From the NCBI RefSeq assembly GCF_030580865.1, contig NZ_JAUQSY010000014.1:1-64000 (forward strand): DNA of 64,000 bases, read 5' to 3'. The notes below the pieces were generated by a model that worked only from the letters and a program-made list of their open reading frames with translations, was not told the DNA's origin and made no database searches. Below, piece after piece: positions 22,831 to 31,695 of this stretch (positions are counted from its first letter, which is position 1; the number at the start of each line of letters is the position of its first letter). A program made the translations under genes and the position numbers. The DNA comes from Hymenobacter aranciens (GTDB lineage Bacteria > Bacteroidota > Bacteroidia > Cytophagales > Hymenobacteraceae).

Positions 22831-24513
22831 GTGTTTTCCCTGATTTTGGCTTGCTGGCGCGGCTTCGGGCTTTCCCTGCTTCTGCTGTTACTGGCGACCT
22901 GCCAGCCGCAGTCGCCGCGCACCCAGCCCAGCGAGTCGCAGCTGCGTGCCCGCTTCGCGGCCCTGCTGCACGCCGGCGACTCGGTGTATGCCCAGAAGGC
23001 CAGCTACGACAGCTTCGCCCACGCCCTGGTGTACTATGATAGCGCCCAGGCCCTGGCCGACCGCTCGGGCGATACCCTGCTGCTGGCCAATGCCGTGTTT
23101 GCTAAAGGCCGCATCTACGACGCCTGGAACAAGGAGCCCCAGCAGACTATCCGCTACTACCAGCAGGCCGCCGACCTGCTGCGGCACCAGCCGGGGCAGC
23201 GCGAGCGCTACTACCACCTGCGCCACCTCGTGGCCCACGCCTACGACAAAGTGCCCGACAGCCTGCGCACCGTGCAGGCCCTGCGCCAGCTGCACCGCGA
23301 ACTGCGCCCCCTCCCCGATTCGGTGCGCCGCGAGCTGGGCTTCATCGTCGAAATGGCCCTCATCAGCAGCCAGGTGCGCAACTACGCGCTGGCCGACACG
23401 GTGTTGCGCCAACTCACGCGCCGCGCCTGGGTGCGCAACGACCCCGCCACCTACGACTACCTCTACCATTACTACCTCACCCAGGCCCGCCTGGAGGTGC
23501 TGCACCACCACCGTCCCGCCTCGCCCTACCTCGACTCGCTGCGTCAGGTTTATGAGCACGCCACCAATACCTTCGACCGCCAGTATTACAGCGACAACCT
23601 GGCGCAGCTCTACGCCGCCGCCCGCCGCCACGAGCTGGCGTTCAACTACCTGCATCTAAACCAGCAAATCACCGACTCGCTCAACCACGGCGGCGGCATA
23701 ACCGATTTGCGCCAGGCGCTGGTCGAGAGCGAGCGCCGCCAGGAGCAGGCCGAGGCCAGGGTCCGGGCCGCCCGCAGCCGGGCCATCGGGGGACTGAGCG
23801 CGGCGCTGGGCATCATCAGCCTGCTCAGCTTCTACCTCTACCGGCAGGGACGGCGCTCGCGGGCGCAGTCGGCGCGGCTGGCGCTGGTGAACCAAGCGCT
23901 GGACGACAAGGTGGCGCAAGTGGAGCTGCTGAACAAGGAAATTCAGCACCGCGTGAAGAATAACCTGCACATGATTTTCAGCCTGCTGCAGATGCAGGAG
24001 CGCCGCACCGATAACGAGGAAGTGATTGAGCAGCTGCAAGCGGCGCGGCTGCGCGTGGAAAGCATCGCGGCCCTACACAATCAACTCTTGAGCAACCCGC
24101 AGGGCCTGGATTTGGGTGCGTATCTGAAAACCCTGATTTCAACGGTGGTGAGCTGCCTGGCCAATGACAAGCAGGTAGTCACGCACCTCGTCACGGAGGA
24201 ACTGCATCTGCCCACCAACAACTACTTTGCCCTCTCGCTCATCCTGAATGAATGGGTGACGAACTCCATCAAGTATGCCGGCACGGCCGATGGGCTGCTG
24301 GAGGTGAGCGTGCGCGTGAAAAACAAGCCCGGTCAGGTCTGCATTGAATATTTCGACAATGGTCCGGCGGCCACACTCGCCGCCCACGGCTCCTCGGGCC
24401 TCGGCAGTCAGATTATTACGCTCCTGAGCCGGCAGCTCGGGGCCACGCTCCACACCTCCCCTACCAACGCTTACCAGTACGAGCTCTGCATTCCGTCTGC
24501 AAATGGAGTCTAA
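22831..24513 (+). CDS. Sensor histidine kinase, HisKA_2/LytS-like, with TPR-like sensor region
   Basis: The 560-residue protein starts at a GTG and has a lipoprotein-like or anchor signal (LLLLLLATC). A helical TPR-like extracytoplasmic region follows (about 30-300) and then a membrane helix (about 313-335). The kinase core has HRVKNNL with the phosphoacceptor His373 (HisKA_2 type) and an HATPase domain with LNEWVTNSIKYA and a GLGSQII G-box. It should sense an envelope signal and phosphorylate the response regulator whose gene overlaps its 3' end by 11 bases. The signal is unknown. Confidence 0.9.
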   Translation: MFSLILACWRGFGLSLLLLLLATCQPQSPRTQPSESQLRARFAALLHAGDSVYAQKASYDSFAHALVYYDSAQALADRSGDTLLLANAVFAKGRIYDAWNKEPQQTIRYYQQAADLLRHQPGQRERYYHLRHLVAHAYDKVPDSLRTVQALRQLHRELRPLPDSVRRELGFIVEMALISSQVRNYALADTVLRQLTRRAWVRNDPATYDYLYHYYLTQARLEVLHHHRPASPYLDSLRQVYEHATNTFDRQYYSDNLAQLYAAARRHELAFNYLHLNQQITDSLNHGGGITDLRQALVESERRQEQAEARVRAARSRAIGGLSAALGIISLLSFYLYRQGRRSRAQSARLALVNQALDDKVAQVELLNKEIQHRVKNNLHMIFSLLQMQERRTDNEEVIEQLQAARLRVESIAALHNQLLSNPQGLDLGAYLKTLISTVVSCLANDKQVVTHLVTEELHLPTNNYFALSLILNEWVTNSIKYAGTADGLLEVSVRVKNKPGQVCIEYFDNGPAATLAAHGSSGLGSQIITLLSRQLGATLHTSPTNAYQYELCIPSANGV

Positions 24514-25255
24514 CATCACCCTGCTTATCGTCGAGGACGAAGCCCTGATTGCCGAAAACCTGCGCCTGAGCCTTGAAGACCTGGGCTACGCCGTGGCGGC
24601 CACCTGCTACACCTACGCCGAGGCACAACAGGCCTTCCAGCAGCACACGCCCGACCTCGTGCTGCTCGACATCAACCTCAGTAGCCCCGACCCCGCCCAC
24701 AACGGGCTGGCCCTGGCCGCGCAGCTCGGCAGCACGCCGTTCATCTTCCTCACGGCGTATTCCGACCTTGATACCATCCGGCAAGCCACGCGCCTGCAGC
24801 CCAGCGGCTACCTCATCAAGCCGGTGAACTCGGCCACGCTGTTTGCGGCCATCCAAACGGCCATTGAGCGCAACATCAGCCGCCAGCCCGCGCCCCTGCC
24901 CGCCCCCAGCGCCGCCCCGGCCGAAGCGCCCGATTATTTCTTCGTCAAAAACGGCCTGCACACCGTCAAGCTCTATTGGCGCGAGGTGGCCAGCCTCGAA
25001 GCCGGCAAAAACTACGTGACGCTGCGGGCCCCCGCCCTGCGCCTGAGCCACGCCGTGCGCGGCTCGCTCACCTACGTGCTCGACCAACTGCTGCCGGCCC
25101 CCTTGCGCGAGCAGTTCATTCGGGTGAATCGGGCTACGGCGCTCAATGCGAACTTCATTAGCAGCTTTGACCAGGATTTTGTGTATTGCGGGGCCGAGCG
25201 GTATGAGAACGGGCGTACGGCGCTGAAGCAGCTGCAGGAGTTGGAGTTGCGGTAG
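24503..25255 (+). CDS. LytTR family response regulator
   Basis: The 250-residue protein has a receiver domain (1-125) with VEDE acidic residues, the phosphoacceptor Asp56 in LVLLDINLSS, the conserved Thr in FLTAY and the Lys in LIKPV. A LytTR DNA-binding domain follows (about 148-245, with YFFVKNG, GKNYVTL and FIRVNRATALN). It overlaps the kinase gene, so the two form a translationally coupled two-component system that should control transcription near LytTR sites. Targets are not evident here. Confidence 0.93.
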   Translation: MESNITLLIVEDEALIAENLRLSLEDLGYAVAATCYTYAEAQQAFQQHTPDLVLLDINLSSPDPAHNGLALAAQLGSTPFIFLTAYSDLDTIRQATRLQPSGYLIKPVNSATLFAAIQTAIERNISRQPAPLPAPSAAPAEAPDYFFVKNGLHTVKLYWREVASLEAGKNYVTLRAPALRLSHAVRGSLTYVLDQLLPAPLREQFIRVNRATALNANFISSFDQDFVYCGAERYENGRTALKQLQELELR

Positions 25256-25278
25256 TTGCACTCTGACAGCGCGGTGCG

Positions 25279-25380
25279 GCCAAACCTCACCCCCGGCCCC
25301 TCTCCCAAAGAGAGGGGAGCCTGCCGCCTGCGAAAACCGGTGCCTCTTCTCTTTTGGAGCGAGGGTCAGGGGGTACGGCC
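25279..25380. repeat. Imperfect palindrome with CCTCACCCCCGGCCCCTCTC motif
   Basis: The left half begins GGCCAAACCTCACCCCCGG and the right half ends GGTCAGGGGGTACGGCC; the arms pair imperfectly over about 38 bases. It fills the gap after the response regulator gene and looks like a decayed member of a common GC-rich intergenic repeat family. Confidence 0.6.
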
Positions 25381-25393
25381 GCGCCGAAAGCAC

Positions 25394-25425
25394 AACGGCC
25401 TCGCCACTTTCGCAGCAAGGCCGTT
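25394..25425. terminator. Terminator-like stem between convergent genes
   Basis: AACGGCCT (25394-25401) pairs with AGGCCGTT (25418-25425), followed on the plus strand by GGTTTT. It lies between the response regulator and the leftward T9SS gene ends. Confidence 0.55.
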
Positions 25426-25450
25426 GGTTTTGCAGGCAGATGAGAAAAGC

Positions 25451-28120
25451 CTACTCGATGACCACGCGCTTGGTGACGGGCTGGCCGTCGAGCGTCAGGC
25501 GCAGGGTGTACACGCCCGCCGCCAGGCCGTGCAGGTTCATGGTGGTTTCGGCGGTGGGCAGCGGCAAAGAGCGCACGCGCTGGCCCAGGCTGCTGAGCAA
25601 CTCGGCCGTGGCCATTTTGGCGGCCGGGCGCAGCACAGTTAGCTGACCGTGAGCGGGGTTGGGGTAGACCAGCACCTGCGCGTCGAGCGCGGCGGCCGTA
25701 GCCAGCGGGGCAGCGGCGGGCGTCAGGTTTAGCCAGAAGCGGCCGGGGGCGGTGAAGCTACTCATCGTGAAGGCGTAGTTGGTGCCCGCCGTGAGCAGAG
25801 TGCGCGTGCCGGTCAGGTTGTCCACCAGCTCGGCGCGGGTGCCAGCGGGCAGGTTCGTCAGGCTAGCGGCCGTGAGGGTGTATTGGCCCAAAGCGGGCAC
25901 GCCCACAAAGAGCGGAATGGCGGTAGCCGTGGCAAAATCGGCCCGCCCATCAATGGCCAGCTGCTGCCCGCCCGCCGCCAGCGAGGCCAGGTTCAGGCCG
26001 TGCGTATTGGCCAGCTTGGCGGCGTCAAACTGCGCATCGAGCGCGGGCGTCGCGCCCGCTTCGGCGTAGAGGTAGAAGGCATCCGAAAGGCCGTTTCCAG
26101 CCAGCATGAGCTGAAGCTGCGGGCGCGTATCGGCGGCGCCGCGCCGCATGGGCACCTGCGTGCCGTAGCTGGTGATGCGCTGTGCGTTGCGGAAGGTGAG
26201 CGTGCCGCTGCTCTGCCCGCTGCTCACGCGCACGAAGAAGCCCTGCGCCGTACCGATGAGCGGCGAGGTGTTGCCCACGCCGTTCACGTAGCTGCGGTAC
26301 TGCCCGGTGTAGCGGCCGGTGCTTTCGAAGACGTACATGCTGGCATCGAGCCCGCTGCGGTCGGCCGGGGCCACGAGGCTCCAGTCGAGGGGGGCCGGGT
26401 AAGGGTTGCCCACCAGGGCCCAGCCGGCGTCGGCAGCCGTGGCATCGGTGTTGCGGCTCAGGCTCATGGGGTAGTTGCCGGTGCGCAGCGTGCCCGTGAA
26501 ATCCACTTTCTCGCTGGCGGGCAGGTGCACGGTATAGCCGGTGCTGCCGGCCATCAGGTCGGTGGCGGCGGGCGCATACCAGCCTTTGTCGAAGGTGCTG
26601 AGCGGGTTGGTAGCCGTGCTCAGGCGACTCTGGTCGTAGCCGAACACCGTGGGAAAGGGGGCTACGTTGGCCGGGTCGGCGGCGGTGTTATAGCTGGGGT
26701 TGAAGGTAGGCGTGAAGGTGCCCGTGCCCAGGTCGGCCAGGGTGTTGCCGCTCACCGGCGAGCTGTAGTGGCGGTAGCCCGGGCCGGGGTTCAGGCTGGG
26801 GTCGAGGTAGCGCTGCACGGTAGCCGTGCCGCCCGTCACGATGCCAGTGCTGCTGTTTACCACCAAGGCCGTGCCCGTGGCATCCGAGAGCAGGGTTAGG
26901 GCCTGGCCGTTCAGCAGAAGGTTACCGTTGCCTTCCACGCTCAGCAGCTGCCGCACGGCCAGGGGCTGGCTCAGCGTCAGCCTGAACTGGCCGAGCTTGG
27001 CAAGGTTGCGCACCGTGGCGGGCAGGCCGGTGCCGGTTATCTGCGTCCCAGCCGCCGAATTATACGTGTACGTGGCCCCCGGGCTGAAGCTGCGGGTGCC
27101 GCTCACCTGCACGGTGCCGGTGCTGCCGCTCTGCGTAATGCCCTGTGGGTGCCAGGTAATGAGCGTGGCCCCATCGGCCAGCGTGAAGCTGCCCGCGCCA
27201 CTGATGGTGCCAAACACCGCATCGAAGCTGCCACCGCTCTGCACCGTGGTGGCACTCAGCACCGTTACGTTGCCATTCAGGCGGGCGTTGCCAGTGCCGG
27301 TTACGGTGATGCTGTTGTAGGTACCCGCCGTAATCGGGACGGGCGAAGCCAGGGTGCCGGTGCTCACCACCAGGTCGTTGGCCACGGTGAACAACAGCCC
27401 GCTGCTGGTGCCGCCGGGCGTGGTTACGCTCACGTTGCCGGAGCTGGCCCCGGCGGGTACGGTGAAGGTGATGCTGGTAGTTGAGTTCACCGTGAAGCTG
27501 GCCGAGGCGCCGCCAAGCACCACGCTGGTGGCAGTAGCCAGGTCGGTGCCCGTGATGGTGACGCTGGTGCCCGTTGGCCCCGCCGACGGCGACAAGCTAC
27601 TGATAGTCGGCATCGGGCAGGCGGCCACCACCACCGTATTCGACTGGGCCGAGCTCAAGCCGCCGAAGCTGGCCACCACCGAATACTCGTCCGCCGTACT
27701 GGTCGTGAGCGGGTTGGTGGTGCTGCCGCCGGGCGAAAACACGAAGCTCGCGCCGCTCACCGGCGTGGGGTTGGCCGTGGTGTTGAGAGTGCCGTCGGCA
27801 TTCAGCGGGGCCAGGCTCTGGGCCACGCTGCCGCCGTTGAAATTCGTGAACGAGCCCCCGGCCAGGATACGGCCATCGGCCAGCCGCGCCAGACTCACTA
27901 CCGAAGGACTAAAGCCGCTATTAAAGCCCGAGCCGCCCGCGTTGAACGTGTTGTCGAGCGAGCCGTCGGCATTCAGGCGCAGCAGCAGGCGCGAAATAGT
28001 CGTGCTGCCGTTGAAGCTGTTGAAGTAGCCGGCCGCCAGTATTTTGCCATCGGGCAGCTGCTGCAAGGCATTCACCGGGTTCACGAAGCCCGCGCCGCCC
28101 GCGTTGAACGTCGCGTCGAA
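25451..28120 (-). CDS. T9SS cargo protein with delta-60 repeats, 5'-truncated
   Basis: The open frame starts inside a delta-60 propeller repeat (SFDATFNAGGAGFVN, then QQLPDGKILAAGYF and DGSLDNTFNAGGSGF). No signal peptide or start codon is in a sensible place; the nearest start is a GTG at 28084. After about 150 residues come an IPT/TIG-like domain (PTISSLSPSAGPTGTSVTITG), beta-repeats, the same large domain as the protein at 11816 (WALVGNPYPAPLDWS, YRSYVNGVG), and a T9SS sorting domain (YPNPAHGQLTV to VTKRVVIE). The missing N-terminus and the abrupt join to a truncated propeller gene show that this gene is broken, by deletion or by misassembly. Confidence 0.8.
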   Translation of the reverse strand, partial: FDATFNAGGAGFVNPVNALQQLPDGKILAAGYFNSFNGSTTISRLLLRLNADGSLDNTFNAGGSGFNSGFSPSVVSLARLADGRILAGGSFTNFNGGSVAQSLAPLNADGTLNTTANPTPVSGASFVFSPGGSTTNPLTTSTADEYSVVASFGGLSSAQSNTVVVAACPMPTISSLSPSAGPTGTSVTITGTDLATATSVVLGGASASFTVNSTTSITFTVPAGASSGNVSVTTPGGTSSGLLFTVANDLVVSTGTLASPVPITAGTYNSITVTGTGNARLNGNVTVLSATTVQSGGSFDAVFGTISGAGSFTLADGATLITWHPQGITQSGSTGTVQVSGTRSFSPGATYTYNSAAGTQITGTGLPATVRNLAKLGQFRLTLSQPLAVRQLLSVEGNGNLLLNGQALTLLSDATGTALVVNSSTGIVTGGTATVQRYLDPSLNPGPGYRHYSSPVSGNTLADLGTGTFTPTFNPSYNTAADPANVAPFPTVFGYDQSRLSTATNPLSTFDKGWYAPAATDLMAGSTGYTVHLPASEKVDFTGTLRTGNYPMSLSRNTDATAADAGWALVGNPYPAPLDWSLVAPADRSGLDASMYVFESTGRYTGQYRSYVNGVGNTSPLIGTAQGFFVRVSSGQSSGTLTFRNAQRITSYGTQVPMRRGAADTRPQLQLMLAGNGLSDAFYLYAEAGATPALDAQFDAAKLANTHGLNLASLAAGGQQLAIDGRADFATATAIPLFVGVPALGQYTLTAASLTNLPAGTRAELVDNLTGTRTLLTAGTNYAFTMSSFTAPGRFWLNLTPAAAPLATAAALDAQVLVYPNPAHGQLTVLRPAAKMATAELLSSLGQRVRSLPLPTAETTMNLHGLAAGVYTLRLTLDGQPVTKRVVIE

Positions 28121-29757
28121 GCTGCGTTGGTGGGCAAGTTATAGGGCGCGGGCTCGGTGGGGCCGTAGTGGCGCAGCTCGCCCGTGGCGGGGCGCAAGCG
28201 GTAAAGGCCCTGGTTGGTAGCCAGCCACAATTCACCCGGCTGGCCTTCGGCAATGTCCTCAATCTCGCAATGGTGTAGCGGCCACTTGGCGTCGCCTTCG
28301 CGGTAGCGCACCCGCGTCAGGTGCTGCGCATCGAGCAGGAAAAGTCCGGCCTGCCCGCCGCCCCAGAGCTGCCCGGCGCGGTCGCGCAGCAGGCAGAAAC
28401 TGGCCTGCGCCGTCAGATTCGGGTGCGGACCCTCCCAGCAGATTTCCTCTACCAGACCATTCGTCAGCACCTCAAAACGGCCGTGCTCATTGGCAATCAA
28501 CAGGCGCTTATCGGGCAACCGCAGGGTTGAAAACCAGGTGTAAGCAAAAGTGATACCCGGCCAGCGCCGCAGCCGGGCCAGTGGACTATCAGCGGCCTGC
28601 GTGAAGGTGCCAGCGTAGCTGCCCACCAGCAGGCGGCCATTGGGCAAACGGTTGATGCTGCGTGTACTGAGGGCCTGGTTGCCGGCCACCGGCAGCGCCA
28701 CCGCCGGCATGCTTCGCGGCCGCAGCTGAATGGCCCCCGCCACCCCGGCATCGAAGGCCCAGAAGCCCGTCCGGTCGCGGTTGAAGCGCAGCTGCAAGTC
28801 CCACTCCCGGCCCTGCGGCAACGGCAAATGCCGAATGACCGGCACCTGCCTCGACCGGCGAATCGACAGCGCCAGCATCTCCCCTTCGCCCGGCCAGTAC
28901 CAGGTGCTGTCCAGCTCCAGCACGTCGTTGCGGGGCACGGCGGGCGTACGCCGGCGCGGAAACGTCCACCGGGCCACCACGCGCGGCGCGCTACTCGGCT
29001 GCTGCTCATACAAGGCACTATCTCCCAGCACCAGATGCCCGTGCGGCAGCGGCAGCCGGGTGCTCACCGCCACCCGTAAGCTCGTGCCATCGGCCTTGCT
29101 GAGCTGGTGGCCGGGCCGGTAGCCGGCCACCGGCGCCACCTGGCCGTTCGCATGCAGCCGCCAGCTATGGATGCTGCTGATAAACAAAGGCCGCCCCAGC
29201 GAATCAAGCTCCAACCCAATAGCGTAGCCCTTCGGATATTGCCACATCACCTGAGCGGGCCGCTCCGGGGCGCGCACATTGAGGCGCAGCACCTGCACCG
29301 GGTCGAGCCCCCGGCCAATCCACAGCTGGTTATGGTCCAGCAGCAGCGCATTGACGAGGTAATTGCTGGCGCGTAGCGCGGGCAGCGCCACCTTGCGCAG
29401 CTCGCCGGTGGCGGGCACAAAGGCGTAGAGTCCATCGTCCATCCCAACCCATACAGTACCTGCCGAATCGACCACCACCCGGTGGCCGCCGCCACTCAAT
29501 TTCGGTCCGCGCCGCACCAATTGATTGAGCGGCAACAGCTGCCGGCCATCGTAGCGAAACACGCCCTGCCGCGCCGCCACCCAGGCAAAGCTCAGCTGGT
29601 CGCTGCTGACCGACCGGATAGCCACCTGCCCCAGCACCTTATCGGGCAACACTTCCACGCGCTGCGCCTGGACGCGCCCCGCCAGCAGCCCGCCGCCAAG
29701 CAGCATCAGCCAGCAACAGATTGCTCGCAAATAGGCCGGTGATAGTTGGACAAGCAT
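28081..29757 (-). CDS. Two-component-regulator propeller (Reg_prop) protein, 3'-truncated
   Basis: The 558-residue frame has a signal peptide (GLLAGRVQAQ). Reg_prop beta-propeller blades follow with the usual pattern, for example GTVWVGMDDGLYAFVPATGELRKV and GQLWGGGQAGLFLLD. The last good blade ends ELWLATNQGLYRLRPATGELRHYGP, then YNLPTN, after which the reading frame enters the delta-60 gene out of frame (AASTRRSTRAARAS) and stops. Complete relatives continue with more blades, a Y_Y_Y domain, a membrane helix and a kinase or LytTR domain. Here those are absent, so only the sensor part remains. Confidence 0.8.
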   Translation of the reverse strand: MLVQLSPAYLRAICCWLMLLGGGLLAGRVQAQRVEVLPDKVLGQVAIRSVSSDQLSFAWVAARQGVFRYDGRQLLPLNQLVRRGPKLSGGGHRVVVDSAGTVWVGMDDGLYAFVPATGELRKVALPALRASNYLVNALLLDHNQLWIGRGLDPVQVLRLNVRAPERPAQVMWQYPKGYAIGLELDSLGRPLFISSIHSWRLHANGQVAPVAGYRPGHQLSKADGTSLRVAVSTRLPLPHGHLVLGDSALYEQQPSSAPRVVARWTFPRRRTPAVPRNDVLELDSTWYWPGEGEMLALSIRRSRQVPVIRHLPLPQGREWDLQLRFNRDRTGFWAFDAGVAGAIQLRPRSMPAVALPVAGNQALSTRSINRLPNGRLLVGSYAGTFTQAADSPLARLRRWPGITFAYTWFSTLRLPDKRLLIANEHGRFEVLTNGLVEEICWEGPHPNLTAQASFCLLRDRAGQLWGGGQAGLFLLDAQHLTRVRYREGDAKWPLHHCEIEDIAEGQPGELWLATNQGLYRLRPATGELRHYGPTEPAPYNLPTNAASTRRSTRAARAS

Positions 29758-29840
29758 GGCAGAAAACAGGCTTTTCAGCGCGAATACCCGCTTTCTCGCC
29801 GGTAAATGGCGTACTGGCGCCCGCAGTTTTGCCTAAATGC

Positions 29841-29876
29841 AAAAATCCCTGTCGGATAATTCCGACAGGGATTTTT
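29841..29876. terminator. Intrinsic bidirectional terminator
   Basis: AAAAATCCCTGTCGGA (29841-29856) and TCCGACAGGGATTTTT (29861-29876) form a perfect 16-bp stem. It ends the small gene at 29898-30134. Confidence 0.92.
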
Positions 29877-29897
29877 GGGTCTGATATGGTTCTGAAC

Positions 29898-30134
29898 TTA
29901 GTCGCCCTGTTTGCCGGGGCCTTTGCCGCCGCTCACCGACATGGGCCGGTTGCCGTTCGGGTTGCTGCGGATGTTGTCCACGCCGTGGCCGACGCTGTTG
30001 CCATCGGTGGTGTTGCCGTGGGCCGACACATCCATCGTATTCGGGCTCTGCACCTGGGTGCTTTTTTTCTTGGTATTGGCGTTCGGGTTCACCGACGTCT
30101 TATCGTTGGCGAGGTCGTCTTGGTGCTTCGACAT
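29898..30134 (-). CDS. Small hydrophilic protein of unknown function
   Basis: I choose the ATG at 30134 (78 residues, beginning MSKHQDDLANDKTS); the earlier ATG at 30185 lies in the terminator of the upstream kinase gene. The product is rich in Asn, Ser, Gly and Lys (NPNANTKKKSTQVQSPNTMD, SGGKGPGKQGD), with no hydrophobic core, and is likely disordered. No family is recognised. It is bounded by terminators on both sides and so is a separate unit. Confidence 0.6.
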   Translation of the reverse strand: MSKHQDDLANDKTSVNPNANTKKKSTQVQSPNTMDVSAHGNTTDGNSVGHGVDNIRSNPNGNRPMSVSGGKGPGKQGD

Positions 30135-30146
30135 GGCTGAAAACAG

Positions 30147-30192
30147 TTTTGGGTGGAAAGGATAGTACGTTGTACCCCTTTCCACCCAAAAA
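30147..30192 (-). terminator. Intrinsic terminator after the PfkB kinase gene
   Basis: On the minus strand TTTTTGGGTGGAAAGG and CCTTTCCACCCAAAA form a long stem (arms 30177-30192 and 30147-30161). It separates the kinase from the small gene downstream. Confidence 0.7.
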
Positions 30193-30210
30193 CGTTGTCA
30201 AAGCTTGGTC

Positions 30211-30285
30211 AGTTAAAAGTTGAGAGTTAAAAGTTAAACCCAGTATCAAGCTGCTTTTTAACTTTTAACTCTCAACTTTTAACTT
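30211..30285. repeat. AT-rich inverted repeat with AGTTAAAAGTTGAGAG arms
   Basis: About 27-base arms (from 30211 and up to 30285) pair around a 20-base centre. It is strongly AT-rich against a GC-rich background. Similar TTAAAAGTT elements recur in Bacteroidota genomes, which suggests a mobile or dispersed origin. Confidence 0.8.
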
Positions 30286-30299
30286 TTCGCAAGAACTGC

Positions 30300-31235
30300 T
30301 TACGCCGGCAGTACGGCCGTCACCGGCAGCACTTTCACCAGCTCGCCAAACTGCGCCTCGCGGGCCTCAATTTCCTCCTGCGTCAAATTCAGCAGCCGCT
30401 CGGTGCCGAATTTCTCCACGCAGAACGAGGCCATGGCTGAGCCGTGAATCACAGCACGCTTCATGTTTTCGAAGCTGATGTCGTCGGTGGCGGCGAGGTG
30501 GCCGATGAAGCCGCCCGCGAAGGTGTCGCCGGCGCCGGTGGGGTCGAATACTTCTTCCAGTGGCAGGGCCGGGGCGAAAAAAATCTTGTTTTTGTGGAAC
30601 AGCAATGCGCCGTGCTCACCCTTCTTGATGATGAGGAATTTCGGGCCCATCTCCTGGATTTTGCGGGCGGCTTTCACCAGCGAATATTCGCCGCTGAGCT
30701 GCCGGGCTTCCTCATCGTTGATGGTCAGCACGTCCACCATTTCGATGGTTTCCTTGAGCTCCTCCAGGGCAATGTCCATCCAGAAGTTCATGGTGTCCAT
30801 CACGATGAGCTTGGGCCGGTTCACCAGGCGCTGAATGACGAGGCGCTGAATGGCGGGCGTCAGGTTGCCCAGCATGAGGTATTTGCAGTCCTGGTAGGCA
30901 TCGGGGATGATGGGGTCGAAATCGGCCAGCACATTCAGTTCCGTGATGAGCGTGTCGCGGGAGTTGAGGTCCTGCGAGTACTTGCCCGACCAGAAGAACG
31001 ACTTCTCGCCCTGCTTGATTTGCAGGCCTTCGGTGTCGATGCCGTGCTCTTCGAGCGTCAGGATGTCGGCCTGCGGGAAGTCGTCGCCCACCACGGCCAC
31101 CAGCTTCACGGGCTTGGTGGAATAGGAAGCCGACAGGCCAATGAAGGTGGCGGCGCCGCCGATGATTTTGTCGGTTTTGCCGAAGGGCGTTTCAATGGCG
31201 TCGAAGGCGACGGTGCCGATGATGAGCAGGCTCAT
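30300..31235 (-). CDS. PfkB family carbohydrate/nucleoside kinase
   Basis: The 311-residue protein shows the ribokinase-fold start MSLLIIGTVAFDAIETPFG with a GGAATFIGLSAS loop. The PfkB signature 2 with the anion hole and catalytic Asp is FDPTGAGDTFAGGFIG. It should phosphorylate a sugar or nucleoside with ATP in the cytoplasm; the ETPFG-containing subgroup is common in Bacteroidota but its substrate is not known to me. tRNA-His lies upstream and a terminator downstream. Confidence 0.9.
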   Translation of the reverse strand: MSLLIIGTVAFDAIETPFGKTDKIIGGAATFIGLSASYSTKPVKLVAVVGDDFPQADILTLEEHGIDTEGLQIKQGEKSFFWSGKYSQDLNSRDTLITELNVLADFDPIIPDAYQDCKYLMLGNLTPAIQRLVIQRLVNRPKLIVMDTMNFWMDIALEELKETIEMVDVLTINDEEARQLSGEYSLVKAARKIQEMGPKFLIIKKGEHGALLFHKNKIFFAPALPLEEVFDPTGAGDTFAGGFIGHLAATDDISFENMKRAVIHGSAMASFCVEKFGTERLLNLTQEEIEAREAQFGELVKVLPVTAVLPA

Positions 31236-31297
31236 GCGCTAAAATGAGGAGTTGTGAAACGGTAAGTTATCAGAATGCCGACAACTAAGTTGGGAAT

Positions 31298-31332
31298 AAA
31301 AAAAGTCCCCAGACCGGAGCCGGGGACTTTTT
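31298..31332 (-). terminator. Intrinsic terminator of the tRNA-His gene
   Basis: On the minus strand AAAAAGTCCCC and GGGGACTTTTTTT form a stem and T-run six bases after the tRNA 3' end. Confidence 0.9.
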
Positions 31333-31337
31333 CGGTG

Positions 31338-31412
<75 letters not shown>

Positions 31413-31430
31413 ATGTGTGGTTTGGTGCTG

Positions 31431-31458
31431 CAAAGATAACAGGTCGGGGCCAAACCAA
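31431..31458 (-). promoter_or_regulatory. tRNA-His promoter
   Basis: TTG (31456-31458, minus strand), a 17-base spacer and TATCTTTG (31431-31438), matching TAnnTTTG. Transcription would start about 10 bases before the mature tRNA. Confidence 0.7.
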
Positions 31459-31535
31459 GCAACATTTCTACGAAAGTTTAGCGGAGAAGGTGACGGAAGA
31501 AAAGGTTTGGGTGGTAGCTAACACGCTGGGCTTAG

Positions 31536-31652
31536 GTGGTAGTACAAATTCCCCGCAGGGGTTCGTACTACCACTTTGTCGACTGGCCTTTTGGCATTCG
31601 TTCAACGTCAGAGTGGTAGTACGAACCCCTACGGGGAATTCGTACTACCACG
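31536..31652. repeat. Pair of GTGGTAGTAC palindromes
   Basis: Two copies of a palindrome of about 40 bases, with GTGGTAGTAC and GTACTACCAC ends around CCCCGCAGGGG or CCCCTACGGGG, lie at 31536-31575 and 31611-31650, separated by about 35 bases. They occupy the gap between tRNA-His and the helicase gene. Confidence 0.85.
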
Positions 31653-31695
31653 CAGCCCCGGCGCCCGCGCACCAAATCTGCCCGACCTTTGCAGC

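Noticed and set aside
31576..31695. Upstream start for the DEAD-box helicase
   Set aside because: The 40 extra codons translate the GTGGTAGTAC palindromes; the ATG at 31696 places the Q motif at the usual distance.
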